Shown: piece after piece, positions 10,541 to 22,979 of the stretch
How positions within the stretch are numbered: the stretch's first letter is position 1
How the letters are laid out: each line of letters opens with the position of its first letter
Assembly (NCBI RefSeq): GCF_003987065.1
Contig: NZ_PIPY01000006.1
Coordinates: 124,001-188,000 of the forward strand
Source of the DNA: Pseudidiomarina insulisalsae
GTDB lineage: Bacteria; Pseudomonadota; Gammaproteobacteria; Enterobacterales; Alteromonadaceae
Direction: 5' to 3'
DNA length: 64,000 nt
The notes under the pieces: model-generated
What the model was told of the DNA's origin: nothing
Database searches by the model: none
What the model saw: only the letters and a program-made list of their open reading frames with translations
Program-made: the position numbers and the translations under genes

Positions 10541-11365
10541 TTAATTACTGTTACTCGCAAAAACGTGATTTAAATAGGCCGCAATACGCACGCCGCCCTG
10601 TTGCAAGCGTTGCTTCATGACCGGAGTGTAATTATAGACGTAATCCCAGGCCAGGTAGGGTTCGTCAGTTTGCGGATAAACGTCATCACGCAACTGCGAG
10701 CTTTCGTGAATCCAGGTATAAGGGTCAGGCGTGGCCCATCGTTGCGCCTGATCAGGGGTAATGCGGCGCTGCAGCCAATGGGAAAACTCGGTATAAGACA
10801 GTTGTTGGTGATCGACCAGACCGGAGTCCCAGACGCGATGCAAATTACTTGGTTCGCCGAAAAACGTCACTTTTACGTCATTACCGCCACGGTCGTTCAG
10901 AGCTGCTGAGCCAACGTGAAGTGGCTGATGTAAGTCACCAATAATGTGCACGATAAAGCGCAGTGCCAGCTGTTTCTCTTCTTTACTGGCATCCGGATTT
11001 TGCAGGGTCGCTGTAAAGTCCTGCAATGCACTCATCGCATCGCCTTGAGCAGGTTTGTCATGCTCATGATAATGATGCGGCTCAGACAACGTCACATAAT
11101 GAAATGGGTTGGCTGTCTTTTGCCAGAACTCGCTCGGGTTTGAACGCATTTCATCGGCATAGGTCGAGGCCTCAGCCAGCGACTCCGGGCCGAGCAATTC
11201 AGCGATGGCCGCGGTTGCTTCAACCGACAAGTAAGCTTGCGCAATTTTACCGGTAATGCGATGTCCGGTTTTGCCCCAGGCGTTTGCCGGAGCTGAATAA
11301 AATGATGCCGAACAGGCAAGGGTCACCGCGCTGATAGCAGCGAGAGAAAACTGTTTTACTTTCAT
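10541..11365 (-). CDS. Secreted S1/P1-family nuclease
   Basis: A 274-residue zinc-dependent nuclease of the S1/P1 family, which cleaves single-stranded DNA and RNA and removes 3' phosphates. A signal peptide of 29 residues ends in ANA, so the mature protein begins WGKTGH. The N-terminal Trp ligates zinc in this family, and its position right after the predicted cleavage site supports the call. Other ligand motifs are present: [21 protein letters not shown] and the later VWDSGLV. It probably acts in the periplasm or medium as a nutrient-scavenging enzyme. rimO follows one base downstream. Confidence 0.9.
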   Translation of the reverse strand: MKVKQFSLAAISAVTLACSASFYSAPANAWGKTGHRITGKIAQAYLSVEATAAIAELLGPESLAEASTYADEMRSNPSEFWQKTANPFHYVTLSEPHHYHEHDKPAQGDAMSALQDFTATLQNPDASKEEKQLALRFIVHIIGDLHQPLHVGSAALNDRGGNDVKVTFFGEPSNLHRVWDSGLVDHQQLSYTEFSHWLQRRITPDQAQRWATPDPYTWIHESSQLRDDVYPQTDEPYLAWDYVYNYTPVMKQRLQQGGVRIAAYLNHVFASNSN

Positions 11366-11432
11366 AATTTAGGCCATCGATTGAACAAAAAAAGCGGATG
11401 CTGCGCCAGGGCGCAAAAATTAGCCTGCTATT

Positions 11433-12254
11433 TTACGGGTTCTGAAGCAGAAGCCAACGATCTTTTGTGCGGTTAAACTGTGGATCATCGCGAACCGCAG
11501 GAATGGCTTCGTTTATCAGGTCGATGGCGCGCTGGCCCCAGACCGTTCGCGGGCAACCAATGGCGCCCTCAATCTGCGTCTCAAAGTTTTGCTTAATTGG
11601 CAAGAATACTAAATCGATAGGTAAGATTTCATTGTGGTAATTAAGCAGTAGCGGATAATCAATCACAAAGTCGAGACGTTTTGCGTTAACCATGGCCAGC
11701 ATATTGGCGTTGGCGTCGCTACCCGAAACCTCGGTAAAACGCGGTGTATTATGGAGAAACCGCTCCAGATAGGGTTCCAGGATGCCATAACGACGCCCCA
11801 GTGGCTGACCAAAACGATAACGGCGTTCTTTGAGCAACTCAACTAAATCGACGGGATTGCCAAACTGCTTAGTGAATTCTTCCGCTAGTTCAGGCCTGGT
11901 AATAAGGCCATGCGGAGGGTATTCCATGACTGAGTTTGAATAAATAACCGGCCCGCTTTGTGTCTCTTTGCGGATCATACACGGGAAACAGAGATTCTCG
12001 CCCTGGCGAATTAGCGCGGCGATACGCCCCTGCGGGTAGTTTTCAATACGGTGGCGGGTGCCCTCAGGTAAGGCGCGTTCGAAGGCGCTGATCATAACGT
12101 CGCAGATCCCTTGTCCGGCAAAATAGCCGTCGACAATATGATAGGGCGGGGCGCTATTGACGCCCCAGACAATATCATCTTCCGCGGCAGTGACAGATGT
12201 CGCTGCCGTGAACACTATCAGCAATCCAGTTAATCGTTTGAAAACTGAACGCAC
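11433..12254 (-). CDS. Periplasmic solute-binding-like protein
   Basis: A 273-residue secreted protein with a signal peptide of about 23 residues (ending SVTAAE). The mature part resembles bacterial extracellular solute-binding family 3: VWGVNSAPPYHIVDGYFAGQG near the start, then GRIAALIRQG and a second lobe. It looks like the TIGR02285 group, which lacks a linked ABC permease. No transporter gene is adjacent, so I cannot name a ligand; such orphans may act as sensors or hydrolase-associated binders. The start is GTG with GAGG about 10 bases upstream. It follows cysZ on the same strand after a 63-base gap holding a palindrome. Confidence 0.7.
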   Translation of the reverse strand: MRSVFKRLTGLLIVFTAATSVTAAEDDIVWGVNSAPPYHIVDGYFAGQGICDVMISAFERALPEGTRHRIENYPQGRIAALIRQGENLCFPCMIRKETQSGPVIYSNSVMEYPPHGLITRPELAEEFTKQFGNPVDLVELLKERRYRFGQPLGRRYGILEPYLERFLHNTPRFTEVSGSDANANMLAMVNAKRLDFVIDYPLLLNYHNEILPIDLVFLPIKQNFETQIEGAIGCPRTVWGQRAIDLINEAIPAVRDDPQFNRTKDRWLLLQNP

Positions 12255-12279
12255 CTGGTAAAAACCTCAAGTTACTAAC

Positions 12280-12296
12280 ATGATGGTCACCATCAT
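12280..12296. promoter_or_regulatory. Perfect odd palindrome between cysZ and the solute-binding gene
   Basis: ATGATGGT and ACCATCAT flank one central C, so 8-bp perfect arms form a 17-base palindrome. It lies 26 bases before the GTG start of the leftward solute-binding gene and just downstream of cysZ. The one-base centre fits a dimer-binding operator better than a terminator, and no T-run follows. Confidence 0.35.
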
Positions 12297-12317
12297 AACC
12301 ATCCGTCAGGCGATGCG

Positions 12318-13058
12318 CTAGCCCAAATTTTCACCACGCATATGGTCGACCCACATCGCTGTGGAGCCTGATACCGCAACAGGTATCATGATCAAATTAA
12401 TCACCGGTACGGAAGCAAGAAAGGCCACCACAACCCCGAAGCTCAGACTTTTACCCCGGTGACGGCCTAAACTGGCGCGCATATTGGCAAAAGGTACTTT
12501 GTGGTTGTCAAAGGCATAGTCGGCATATTGCACGGTCATCATCCAGCCGCCCCACAGCAGCCACAACAGCTGCCCAATAATGGGCAGAAATACTAACAGC
12601 AGAAAAAAGCCCAGCGCGCGTGGCACAAAATAAACAATTTTCTGGAATTCACGTCCCAGCGTGCGTGGAATATCTTTGATCATGCCCGGCACACCGCCAT
12701 TGGCAGCAGGCACGCCGGTCAGGCGCTCTTCTACTTTTTCAGCAAGCAGGCTGTTAAACGGCGAAGCAATGATATTTGCGACACTGGTAAAGGTCATTGC
12801 AAATAGCAGCAGCACGGCGATAATAATCAGCGGCCACAATAAGAACTCGAGCCAGCCCAGCCACTCGGGCAACCAGGCCATAAAATCAGCTACCCACATG
12901 GTGGTGTAGTGAAAGACTGCAACGATGGCCAGGCTGAACAACAAAATATTGATTGCCAGTGGGATCAGAGAGTAACGTCGTACCCCTTTCTGAAACGCTA
13001 ATTCGAATCCGCGCGCGACATAACTGGCGCCAAAATCGCTGTAGCCGGGTTGTGGCAT
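12318..13058 (-). CDS. cysZ: Sulfate transporter CysZ
   Basis: A 246-residue inner-membrane protein of the EI24/CysZ family, which brings sulfate into the cell for cysteine synthesis. There are four clear hydrophobic stretches: about residues 30-50, 72-95, and a pair between 145-180 and 210-235. The motif IASPFNSLLAEKVEERLTG is typical of CysZ. AAGGAG lies seven bases before the ATG. It diverges from smc. Regulation by CysB would be expected from the known regulon, but I saw no clear CysB site here. Confidence 0.92.
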   Translation of the reverse strand: MPQPGYSDFGASYVARGFELAFQKGVRRYSLIPLAINILLFSLAIVAVFHYTTMWVADFMAWLPEWLGWLEFLLWPLIIIAVLLLFAMTFTSVANIIASPFNSLLAEKVEERLTGVPAANGGVPGMIKDIPRTLGREFQKIVYFVPRALGFFLLLVFLPIIGQLLWLLWGGWMMTVQYADYAFDNHKVPFANMRASLGRHRGKSLSFGVVVAFLASVPVINLIMIPVAVSGSTAMWVDHMRGENLG

Positions 13059-13136
13059 AATGTACTCCTTGTGCCATGATCAGTGAAGTTTGCGAGAGCT
13101 TTGCTCAGTATACGTGGTTATACTCACGATCTAACC

Positions 13137-13166
13137 TTGAAAATGTTACAAAATCTAGCATTATGA
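13137..13166 (+). promoter_or_regulatory. Candidate smc promoter
   Basis: TTGAAA at 13137-13142 and TTATGA at 13161-13166, separated by 18 bases, face smc in the cysZ-smc divergent region. The -10 box is weak and overlaps the first unit of a 12-base tandem repeat. Confidence 0.3.
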
Positions 13167-13199
13167 AGGCATAAGTGAAGGCATAAGTGAAAGCCTAAA
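13164..13199 (+). repeat. Three tandem 12-base units in the smc leader
   Basis: TGAAGGCATAAG occurs twice in perfect tandem (13164-13175, 13176-13187), followed by a degenerate third unit, TGAAAGCCTAAA (13188-13199). The array ends 24 bases before the smc start codon. It could be replication slippage or a regulatory array; nothing else in the window shares the unit. Confidence 0.7.
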
Positions 13200-13223
13200 T
13201 AATAAGAACCTGATAAGGACCCC

Positions 13224-16200
13224 ATGCGCCTTAAACACATCAAGCTTGCAGGCTTTAAATCATTTGTCGATGCTACCAAGGTACCGTTCCCGCACCAGAT
13301 GACCTGTGTCGTCGGGCCGAACGGCTGTGGTAAGTCGAACGTGATTGACGCTGTGCGGTGGGTACTGGGCGAAAGTTCCGCCAAGAACTTACGCGGTGAT
13401 GCCATGACGGATGTCATCTTTAATGGCTCAGGAGCGCGCAAGCCAGTGTCACAGGCCAGTGTTGAACTGGTTTTCGATAATACTGACGGGCGCATTCAGG
13501 GCGAATATGCCAACTATGCAGAGATTTCCGTTAAGCGTCTGGTCACCCGTGATGGTCGCTCGGATTACTTTCTGAACAATAGCAAATGTCGCCGCCGCGA
13601 TATCACCGATCTTTTTCTCGGTACCGGTCTGGGGCCGCGCAGTTATGCCATTATTGAACAAGGCATGATCTCGCGTCTAATTGAATCAAAACCCCAGGAG
13701 CTGCGGGTCTTCATTGAGGAAGCTGCCGGTATCTCCAAGTACAAGGAGCGGCGCCGAGAGACTGAAAACCGCATGCAGCACACCCGCGATAATCTGGATC
13801 GTCTGAACGACGTGCGTGACGAGTTAGGCAGTCAGCTCGACAAATTACAGCGCCAGGCTGCGGCCGCCCGCCGCTATAAAGATTTAAAACAGCAAGAGCG
13901 CAAGTACAAAGCGGAGTTGCAGGCATTGCGCTGGCTTAATCATGAACAGCAGGCCGAACGCTTACGCCAGACCATCCGCGAGCACGAGGCAGAACTGGAG
14001 CGCTGGCTGGCCGAGCAGCGCGGTAGCGAGCGTGGTACGCTGGAGCTGCGCGAACAAGCCAGTGAAACCAAAGCGCAACTTGACGATATCCAGCAACGTT
14101 TTTATCAGCTTGGTAATGAAGTCACCCGCAACGAACATCAGTTGCAGTCGTTACGCACTCAGGCACAACAACGGGAACAGCGCCAGCAGCAGTTGCACGC
14201 CGAGCTTGAACAACTCGATCTGACCTATCAACGCGACATTGAACAAGATGTCGAAATTAAATTGCAGCTGGAACAGTTGCAGCCTGAGCTGGAGACCGCT
14301 GCGGCGGCTGCAGAACAAGCCCATGCAGCGTTTCAGGAACACGAGGAAGCATGGCTGCAACTGCAGCATGATTATCAGGACTTTTTACAGTCGCAGCAGC
14401 AGCAACGTCAGCGTGAGCAGCAGCTACAGATGCAATATGAACGAGCTGCGGATCAGCGCCAACGCAATGAGCAACAGCAACGCGAATTGCAGCAGCTGGA
14501 GCAGCAACTGCAAGCCGAGCTGGCGCAGCTGGCGCAAAGCGAAGCCCGCCAACAGGTTGAATTTGCCAGTGCTGAATTACAGCAAACGCAACAGCAATTA
14601 GAGCAACAGCAACAACACTTGCAGGGCATACGTGAACAACGTGAAATTCTGGCAACGCAGTTAACGCAGTTGCAGCAGGGCGAACAGCGCTTGTTAGGTC
14701 GGCAAAGCTCGTTACAAACCTTACTGAAAGCGGCCAAAGCCGACTGGCCCGCGGCATTGGCGCAGTGGCTGGCAGCGCAAAGCATCACCCCGCTGGGTCA
14801 GGTTCGCGACTTACTGCAAGTTGCACCAGAATGGCAGCTTGCTGCCGAGCAGGCGGTGCATCACTGGCTTGACGCCTATGTCGTAACTGAGGCTCCGGCG
14901 CATTGGCCGGAGCAACTGGGGAGCCGGCTGGTGGTGCTGAATGAGCAAAGCGCGCCGCCAGATAGTCTGGCAAGTAAGTTGCAAGGACACCTGCAACAGT
15001 GGCCCTGGGCACAGCAGCTGAAACTGGCAGTGGCAGAAGATATGCCAGGCAAAACGGCGACCGGCCAGGCCGACGTTGCCATGCTGAGTTCGCAGGGGCA
15101 ATTATGGTCAGCCGCCGGTTATCAGGCCGCGCAAATTGCTGAGCAAGAGAGTCAGCTGTTGCAACAAAGTGAGCTGGAGCAACTGGAAGCCGAACTCGAG
15201 GTGCTGCAACAAGAGCTGCAGCAATGTGAGGCGCAACAACAAGGCCTGGCGCGTGAGCGCGAGGAGCTGGAACAAGTTGTCAATCAGACGCGCGACAATT
15301 ACAGTCAGCAGCAGGCAGCGTTAGCGACCTGGCGCGAAAAGCAGCGCTGGCAGGCTGAGCAGGAGCAACAGCTGGGAAATAAATTAGCAGCCAACCGCGA
15401 GCGTCAGCGCGAACTTGCAGAGCAGGGCGAGCAGTTGCAGTTGCAGCAGGAAGAACTTGCGCTGCAACAGGAACAACTAACCCAGCAACAGCCAGATGCA
15501 GACGACGCAGTGTGGCAGGCACGCCGTGAGCAGCTACAAGCGGAGCGGCAGCAACTACGCGATACCGCTCAGCGCCTGCAGCAGCAATACCAGGACAAAA
15601 AGCTGCAGACCGAACAGTATAAGAGCCAGCAGCAGCATATGCAGACCTTGCTGCAACGGGTTGAGCAACAGCAACAACAAGCCCGTGAGCAATTGCAGTC
15701 ACTGGCGGAGCCGGAAGCGCATCAGGAAGAGCTTGAAGTGCTGGCGCTGCAACTGGAAGAGTTGCTGGCTCAGCGCGAGCAGGTTGACGAAGAACGTCGT
15801 GAGTGGGCGAACAAGTTAGCTGAAGTGGAACAGCAGCTGCACGACGTCAGCAGCGGCGCGAAAGGTGTCGAGGGACAAATCGAAAAAGCCCGGCAGCGCC
15901 TACAGAGCAGCCAGATGGAGCTGGCCGCAGTACAGGAGCGCAGCCGCAATGTGCTGGCGGTGCTGGAAGAAATGCAGCAGCCACTGAAACCGGTACTTGA
16001 ACAGCTCAGCGACAGCGCCGACGAGAAGCAATGGCAACAGGAAGTCGAGCGCTTGCAAAATGCCATTGGCCGGCTTGGTGCGATCAATCTGGCCGCGATT
16101 GAAGAAGCGGAAACGCTGGCAGAGCGTAAAGAATACCTGGATCAGCAACATGAGGACTTAACCGCAAGTCTGGAAACCTTAGAGACCGCTATTCGCAAGA

Positions 16201-16691
16201 TTGACCGGGAAACCCGGCAACGGTTTAAAACCACCTATGATGCGGTCAACAGCGGTCTGCAGGAATTGTTTCCCAAGGTATTCGGTGGTGGGAGCGCTTA
16301 TCTGGAACTTACTGAAGATGATCTACTCGAAACAGGTGTTGCTATTATGGCAAGACCGCCCGGAAAGAAAAACAGTACAATTCACTTGTTATCGGGTGGT
16401 GAAAAAGCATTAACGGCTTTATCATTAGTATTTGCGATTTTCCGGCTGAATCCGGCACCGTTTTGCTTGCTTGATGAAGTCGATGCGCCTTTGGATGATG
16501 CGAACGTCGGCCGTTTTTGCCGATTGGTAGAGGAGATGTCACAAAGCGTGCAATTTATCTATATCAGTCACAATAAGGTGGCAATGGAAATGGCTTCACA
16601 CCTGGCCGGTGTTACGATGCAGGAACCAGGGGTGTCGCGTCTTGTCGCAGTAGATGTGGACGAGGCAGTGGCGTTGACCGAAGCCTCCTGA
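13224..16691 (+). CDS. smc: Chromosome segregation ATPase SMC
   Basis: A full-length 1155-residue SMC. Walker A is GPNGCGKS (residues 31-38). The signature LSGGEKAL lies near residue 1056 and Walker B LLDEVDAPLDD near residue 1082. Two long coiled coils flank a hinge region at roughly residues 520-640 (PLGQVRDLLQV through GYQAAQIAEQ). The dimer, with ScpA and ScpB, loops and compacts DNA. Unlike Enterobacterales, which use MukB, this organism has the canonical protein. The coils are unusually glutamine-rich: about 34 of 86 residues in one stretch encoded near 14390-14650. AAGGA precedes the ATG. zipA follows after 44 bases and ligA after that, a common gammaproteobacterial order. Confidence 0.96.
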   Translation: MRLKHIKLAGFKSFVDATKVPFPHQMTCVVGPNGCGKSNVIDAVRWVLGESSAKNLRGDAMTDVIFNGSGARKPVSQASVELVFDNTDGRIQGEYANYAEISVKRLVTRDGRSDYFLNNSKCRRRDITDLFLGTGLGPRSYAIIEQGMISRLIESKPQELRVFIEEAAGISKYKERRRETENRMQHTRDNLDRLNDVRDELGSQLDKLQRQAAAARRYKDLKQQERKYKAELQALRWLNHEQQAERLRQTIREHEAELERWLAEQRGSERGTLELREQASETKAQLDDIQQRFYQLGNEVTRNEHQLQSLRTQAQQREQRQQQLHAELEQLDLTYQRDIEQDVEIKLQLEQLQPELETAAAAAEQAHAAFQEHEEAWLQLQHDYQDFLQSQQQQRQREQQLQMQYERAADQRQRNEQQQRELQQLEQQLQAELAQLAQSEARQQVEFASAELQQTQQQLEQQQQHLQGIREQREILATQLTQLQQGEQRLLGRQSSLQTLLKAAKADWPAALAQWLAAQSITPLGQVRDLLQVAPEWQLAAEQAVHHWLDAYVVTEAPAHWPEQLGSRLVVLNEQSAPPDSLASKLQGHLQQWPWAQQLKLAVAEDMPGKTATGQADVAMLSSQGQLWSAAGYQAAQIAEQESQLLQQSELEQLEAELEVLQQELQQCEAQQQGLAREREELEQVVNQTRDNYSQQQAALATWREKQRWQAEQEQQLGNKLAANRERQRELAEQGEQLQLQQEELALQQEQLTQQQPDADDAVWQARREQLQAERQQLRDTAQRLQQQYQDKKLQTEQYKSQQQHMQTLLQRVEQQQQQAREQLQSLAEPEAHQEELEVLALQLEELLAQREQVDEERREWANKLAEVEQQLHDVSSGAKGVEGQIEKARQRLQSSQMELAAVQERSRNVLAVLEEMQQPLKPVLEQLSDSADEKQWQQEVERLQNAIGRLGAINLAAIEEAETLAERKEYLDQQHEDLTASLETLETAIRKIDRETRQRFKTTYDAVNSGLQELFPKVFGGGSAYLELTEDDLLETGVAIMARPPGKKNSTIHLLSGGEKALTALSLVFAIFRLNPAPFCLLDEVDAPLDDANVGRFCRLVEEMSQSVQFIYISHNKVAMEMASHLAGVTMQEPGVSRLVAVDVDEAVALTEAS

Positions 16692-16735
16692 ATGATAACA
16701 ACAACAGAACATCAAAACATCATGGAAAGCCTGCA

Positions 16736-19744
<3,009 letters not shown>

Positions 19745-19761
19745 CATACCGGCGGTGAGGG

Positions 19762-21390
19762 TCAGATATCGTTGGTCATCCGGGTAACGTCGACAATAAG
19801 TTTCAGACGTTGACCGGGTTGCAGATAATTCGAGCGTTTAATCTGATTCCACTTCTCAATATCGCCAATGGTCACATTGAAACGCTGCGCAATACGCGCC
19901 AGCGAATCACCGGAACGTACCTGATAATGAATATTGCGGGTCACTCCGGAGGGCTTGTCATCTTCGCTTAGCCAGACCACCAGCTTGCGTCCCGGGCGTA
20001 AGGGGTCGGTCGGCGCCATACCATTCCATTTCGCCAATTGACGCAGATTGACGTCATATTTGCGGCTGAGATCCCAAAAGGTATCGCCAGGCACAATGGT
20101 GTGGTCGATTTTGTAGCTGCCGCGCTGGCGCGACTGGGTTGCACTCAGGCGCTGGTCGGCCGACAGGCTGTAATCATCAAGATCACGCGAAGCGGCAGGG
20201 ATCAGCAAATAATCACCGGCCCGAATCAAGTGCCCGCGAATATTATTTGCCTGCTGAATAGCCTGTGGTGTGGTGTGATATTTTTTCGCAATCACAATCA
20301 GGCTTTCGCCAGAGGCAACCTTGTGCCGGCTCCAGCGCACTAAGTCCCTACTATCGCTCGCAGCCAGCCATTGTTGCAGGCGTTGTGCATTTTGCTGTGG
20401 CAACAGCAAGCGATGAGGACCTTCAGGATCAGTGGCCCAGCGATTGTAGCCCGAATTGTAATGATGCAGTTGCTCCAGTTCCAGCCCGGCTTGTTCTGCT
20501 GCCAGCGCGAGATCAATTTGCGTCTCAGTTTCCACTAAGGTCAGATAGGGCTGGTTTTCAATCGCCAGCCAGCTAACCTGATAGGTATCCTGATTGCGTA
20601 ATATATCGGCGAGCGCAAGTAGTTTTGGTACGTAGGCCCGGGTTTCGCGGGGCAGGTCTAACGACCAGAAATCGGTGGGCTTCCCGGCACGCTGGTTACG
20701 TCGAATCGCTGAGGAAACCCTGCCTCCGCCCGAGTTATAGGCAGCCAGTGCGTGCAGCCAGTTATCAAAAAGGTTGTTCAGGTCGGTCAGGTAATCAAGC
20801 GCCGCATGCGTTGCTGAATAGACATCGCGACGGCCGTCGTACCACCAATTGATTTCAAGACCATATTGCCGTGCTGTACCGGGAATAAACTGCCAGATGC
20901 CGGCGGCGCTGCCGTGAGAATAGGCGAACGGATCGAAGGCGCTCTCAACAATTGGCAACAATGCCAGCTCAAGTGGCAAACCGCGCTGTTCGATTTCCTC
21001 GACAATCAGATGCATAAATGGTGCCGCGCGCTTCGCGACACGGTCCATATAGGCCGGATGCTTCAGGTAAAAATTACGTTGCGCGCTGACGCGATCATTT
21101 TCAGGCACGTGCATGGTCAACTGGCGGCGGATACGCTGCCACAGATCAGCCTCTTGCTGAGGTGTGACTTCCTTAACCACGGGCGCTGGCACTGGAGCAA
21201 TTAATTCAGGGTTTAACAAATGGTCTACAGTGTCAATTTTTGCTGACGCAACGGGCGCTGATTCAGTTGTCGGAAGTTCAGCGCTGTGCATTGGCTCATT
21301 TGCTGTCGTAGGTGTTTGCGTCGTGGTCGGCGTTGACTGACAGGCCGCCAATACCGATGCGCTGAGCGTCAGCATTATCCATTTTTTCAT
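19762..21390 (-). CDS. mltD: Membrane-bound lytic murein transglycosylase D
   Basis: A 542-residue lipoprotein with lipobox LAAC (Cys17) after a short signal sequence. The SLT domain (about residues 110-260) has the catalytic Glu in LPIVESAFDPFAYSHGSAAGIW within the ES..DP.A.S..GA.G.WQF family pattern. Three LysM peptidoglycan-binding repeats occupy the C-terminal third (around VASGESLIVIAKKY, IVPGDTFWDLSRKY and VRSGDSLARIAQRF). It cleaves glycan strands to 1,6-anhydro-muropeptides at the outer membrane. GGAAAG precedes the ATG. It converges with ligA and lies upstream of gloB's 3' end, as mltD neighbours gloB in E. coli. Confidence 0.95.
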   Translation of the reverse strand: MKKWIMLTLSASVLAACQSTPTTTQTPTTANEPMHSAELPTTESAPVASAKIDTVDHLLNPELIAPVPAPVVKEVTPQQEADLWQRIRRQLTMHVPENDRVSAQRNFYLKHPAYMDRVAKRAAPFMHLIVEEIEQRGLPLELALLPIVESAFDPFAYSHGSAAGIWQFIPGTARQYGLEINWWYDGRRDVYSATHAALDYLTDLNNLFDNWLHALAAYNSGGGRVSSAIRRNQRAGKPTDFWSLDLPRETRAYVPKLLALADILRNQDTYQVSWLAIENQPYLTLVETETQIDLALAAEQAGLELEQLHHYNSGYNRWATDPEGPHRLLLPQQNAQRLQQWLAASDSRDLVRWSRHKVASGESLIVIAKKYHTTPQAIQQANNIRGHLIRAGDYLLIPAASRDLDDYSLSADQRLSATQSRQRGSYKIDHTIVPGDTFWDLSRKYDVNLRQLAKWNGMAPTDPLRPGRKLVVWLSEDDKPSGVTRNIHYQVRSGDSLARIAQRFNVTIGDIEKWNQIKRSNYLQPGQRLKLIVDVTRMTNDI

Positions 21391-21453
21391 GCAGTCTTTC
21401 CTGTACTAAAAGGTTACATCGGAACCGTTGCGGATTTGTCGCAGTTTACGGTT

Positions 21454-22179
21454 TTAAAATTCATCTTTCCACTTTCTTAATCGGGCAAATTCATCAGCAC
21501 TTTTGGTCCGAAGAAAAGGGTTTATCTGTAGTTCGCGCGCGAGTGTACTTGGCAGTGTCGGTTGCTGGTCCTCCCGCAACGCCTTAACCTCCTGTTGTGC
21601 CTCGCGAATAGCCGTGTTTTCAGGCTCAGCCGCGGCGGCGAAACGCAGATTTGCTGCGGTATACTCGTGGGTACAGTAGATGCGTGTTGCAGCGGGAAGT
21701 TCTGCCAGTTTACGTAAAGATTTGAAAAACTGTGGCGCGTTGCCCTCAAACATCCGCCCACAACCAGCACTGAATAAAGTGTCACCGCAGAACAGCATAC
21801 CTTTGCTGTAAAAACTGATGTGATCAAGCGTATGGCCGGGTGTTTCCAGCACCTGAAACTCCTCCCCGAGTCCGGCTGGAGTGAAGCGTTCACCCTCGCG
21901 CAGGGGGGTGCTGATACCCTCTATTTTGGGATTGTCGGGGCCATAAACAGGCACGTCAAACTGATTCAGCAAGGGGAGCAGACCGTCGGTATGATCCCAG
22001 TGGTGATGGGTGATCAAAATACTGGCGAGCTCGGTTTGTTGTTCATCGAGCCAGCGTAATACCGGTGCTTCATCGCCCGGATCGACAATGACCGCAGGCG
22101 CATGTTCAGTTGGCTGAATGGCCCAAATATAGTTATCATCAAAAGCAGGTAGAGGCGTAATTTTCATAACACTAGTCAT
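21454..22179 (-). CDS. gloB: Hydroxyacylglutathione hydrolase (glyoxalase II)
   Basis: A metallo-beta-lactamase-fold thioesterase of 241 residues that hydrolyses S-lactoylglutathione to lactate and glutathione, the second step of methylglyoxal detoxification. The binuclear metal motif is THHHWDHTDG, with further ligands in PGHTLDH, FCGDTLF and YCTHEYT. The frame stays open to 22473, but that extension runs antisense into the next gene and lacks family similarity. ATG 22179 has AAGG eight bases upstream. ATG 22167 (MKITPLPAFDDNYIW) would match the family N-terminus slightly better but has no ribosome site. It diverges from the YafS-like methyltransferase. Confidence 0.93.
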   Translation of the reverse strand: MTSVMKITPLPAFDDNYIWAIQPTEHAPAVIVDPGDEAPVLRWLDEQQTELASILITHHHWDHTDGLLPLLNQFDVPVYGPDNPKIEGISTPLREGERFTPAGLGEEFQVLETPGHTLDHISFYSKGMLFCGDTLFSAGCGRMFEGNAPQFFKSLRKLAELPAATRIYCTHEYTAANLRFAAAAEPENTAIREAQQEVKALREDQQPTLPSTLARELQINPFLRTKSADEFARLRKWKDEF

Positions 22180-22223
22180 CTTGGTTGCCTTAGCTAAGGC
22201 CAGTATACAGGTGGGAAGGGGTG

Positions 22224-22979
22224 ATGTTAAAACCCGCACTTCGACAAAAACCGGTAAAGCCGCCACAGTCCTGGCGTGATCTTGCCCATGGTCGCTGGTT
22301 GCAGCATCAGGTTGAGGAGGCAATTGCCCCTCACGCCGAGCGCTTGTACGGTTACCATTTTGCCCGGTTGGGTGCGCTAAGTGCCGAATTAACCTTGCCC
22401 AAGTTCCCCATTGCCCACCAGTTTGCCGTCGCCGAGCGCCCGCATCATGCGGTGCAGGTTTGTGCGCTGCCAACTGCCTGGCCGTTTGCCGAGGCGAGTC
22501 TTGATGCGGTATTAATGGTGGGTCAGCTTGAGTTTGCGCAGGATCCTCACCAGATCTTAAGAGAAGTCAGCCACAGTCTTATTGCTGAAGGAAAGCTCAT
22601 CTATGTTGGCTTTAATCCTTATGCGCTTAACCAGTTGCAAATGCTCTGGCCGGGTTATCTGAATCAGTATCCGTGGTGTGGCCGTTATTTTACTAAGGCG
22701 CGGGTGCTGGACTGGCTGGCACTGTTAAATTTTGAAGTGTCGGTACAACATTATTTTGCGCCGGGCCTTTTGCAAGGACGCTGGAACTGGCCGCAGCGCG
22801 TGGCTGCGCAACTAAACAGGGCGTTACCGCAGTTCAACAGTTGCTATCTGCTGGTGGCACGCAAACGCGAATTTCCGCTGACCCTGCTGCCGGAAAAGAA
22901 CAAACACAGAAAATTAGCGCCAAAGCTACAAACCGTACCTTTGGCAAACCAGACACAATCGAAGGAGTCATCATGCTAA
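22224..22979 (+). CDS. YafS-like SAM-dependent methyltransferase
   Basis: A 251-residue class I methyltransferase-like protein. The core is degenerate: the region LPTAWPFAEASLDAVLMVGQLEFAQDPHQILREVSHSL matches the motif 4 to post-motif segment, and LIAEGKLIYVGFNP the next strand, but the usual glycine-rich motif I is not obvious. The gene lies between gloB and the rnhA-dnaQ pair, as yafS does in E. coli, which supports orthology; its substrate is unknown. The frame opens at GTG 22221, but ATG 22224 is better spaced from GGAAGG. The basic C-terminal tail is followed by a 7-base overlap with the rhodanese gene. Confidence 0.8.
   Translation: MLKPALRQKPVKPPQSWRDLAHGRWLQHQVEEAIAPHAERLYGYHFARLGALSAELTLPKFPIAHQFAVAERPHHAVQVCALPTAWPFAEASLDAVLMVGQLEFAQDPHQILREVSHSLIAEGKLIYVGFNPYALNQLQMLWPGYLNQYPWCGRYFTKARVLDWLALLNFEVSVQHYFAPGLLQGRWNWPQRVAAQLNRALPQFNSCYLLVARKREFPLTLLPEKNKHRKLAPKLQTVPLANQTQSKESSC

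Noticed and set aside
14257-14757. Minus-strand frame of 166 codons inside smc
   Set aside because: It arises from the repetitive CAG/CAA-rich coding sequence of the coiled coil; composition is Ala/Val-biased and there is no ribosome site or homology.
14380-15700. CAG/CAA-rich tracts in smc as a possible microsatellite or CRISPR-like array
   Set aside because: There is no fixed unit or spacing; the sequence is an uninterrupted coding frame with heptad periodicity.
22180-22473. N-terminal extension of the gloB frame by about 98 residues
   Set aside because: The extension runs antisense into the methyltransferase gene, has no similarity to glyoxalase II, and a ribosome site lies at the shorter start.
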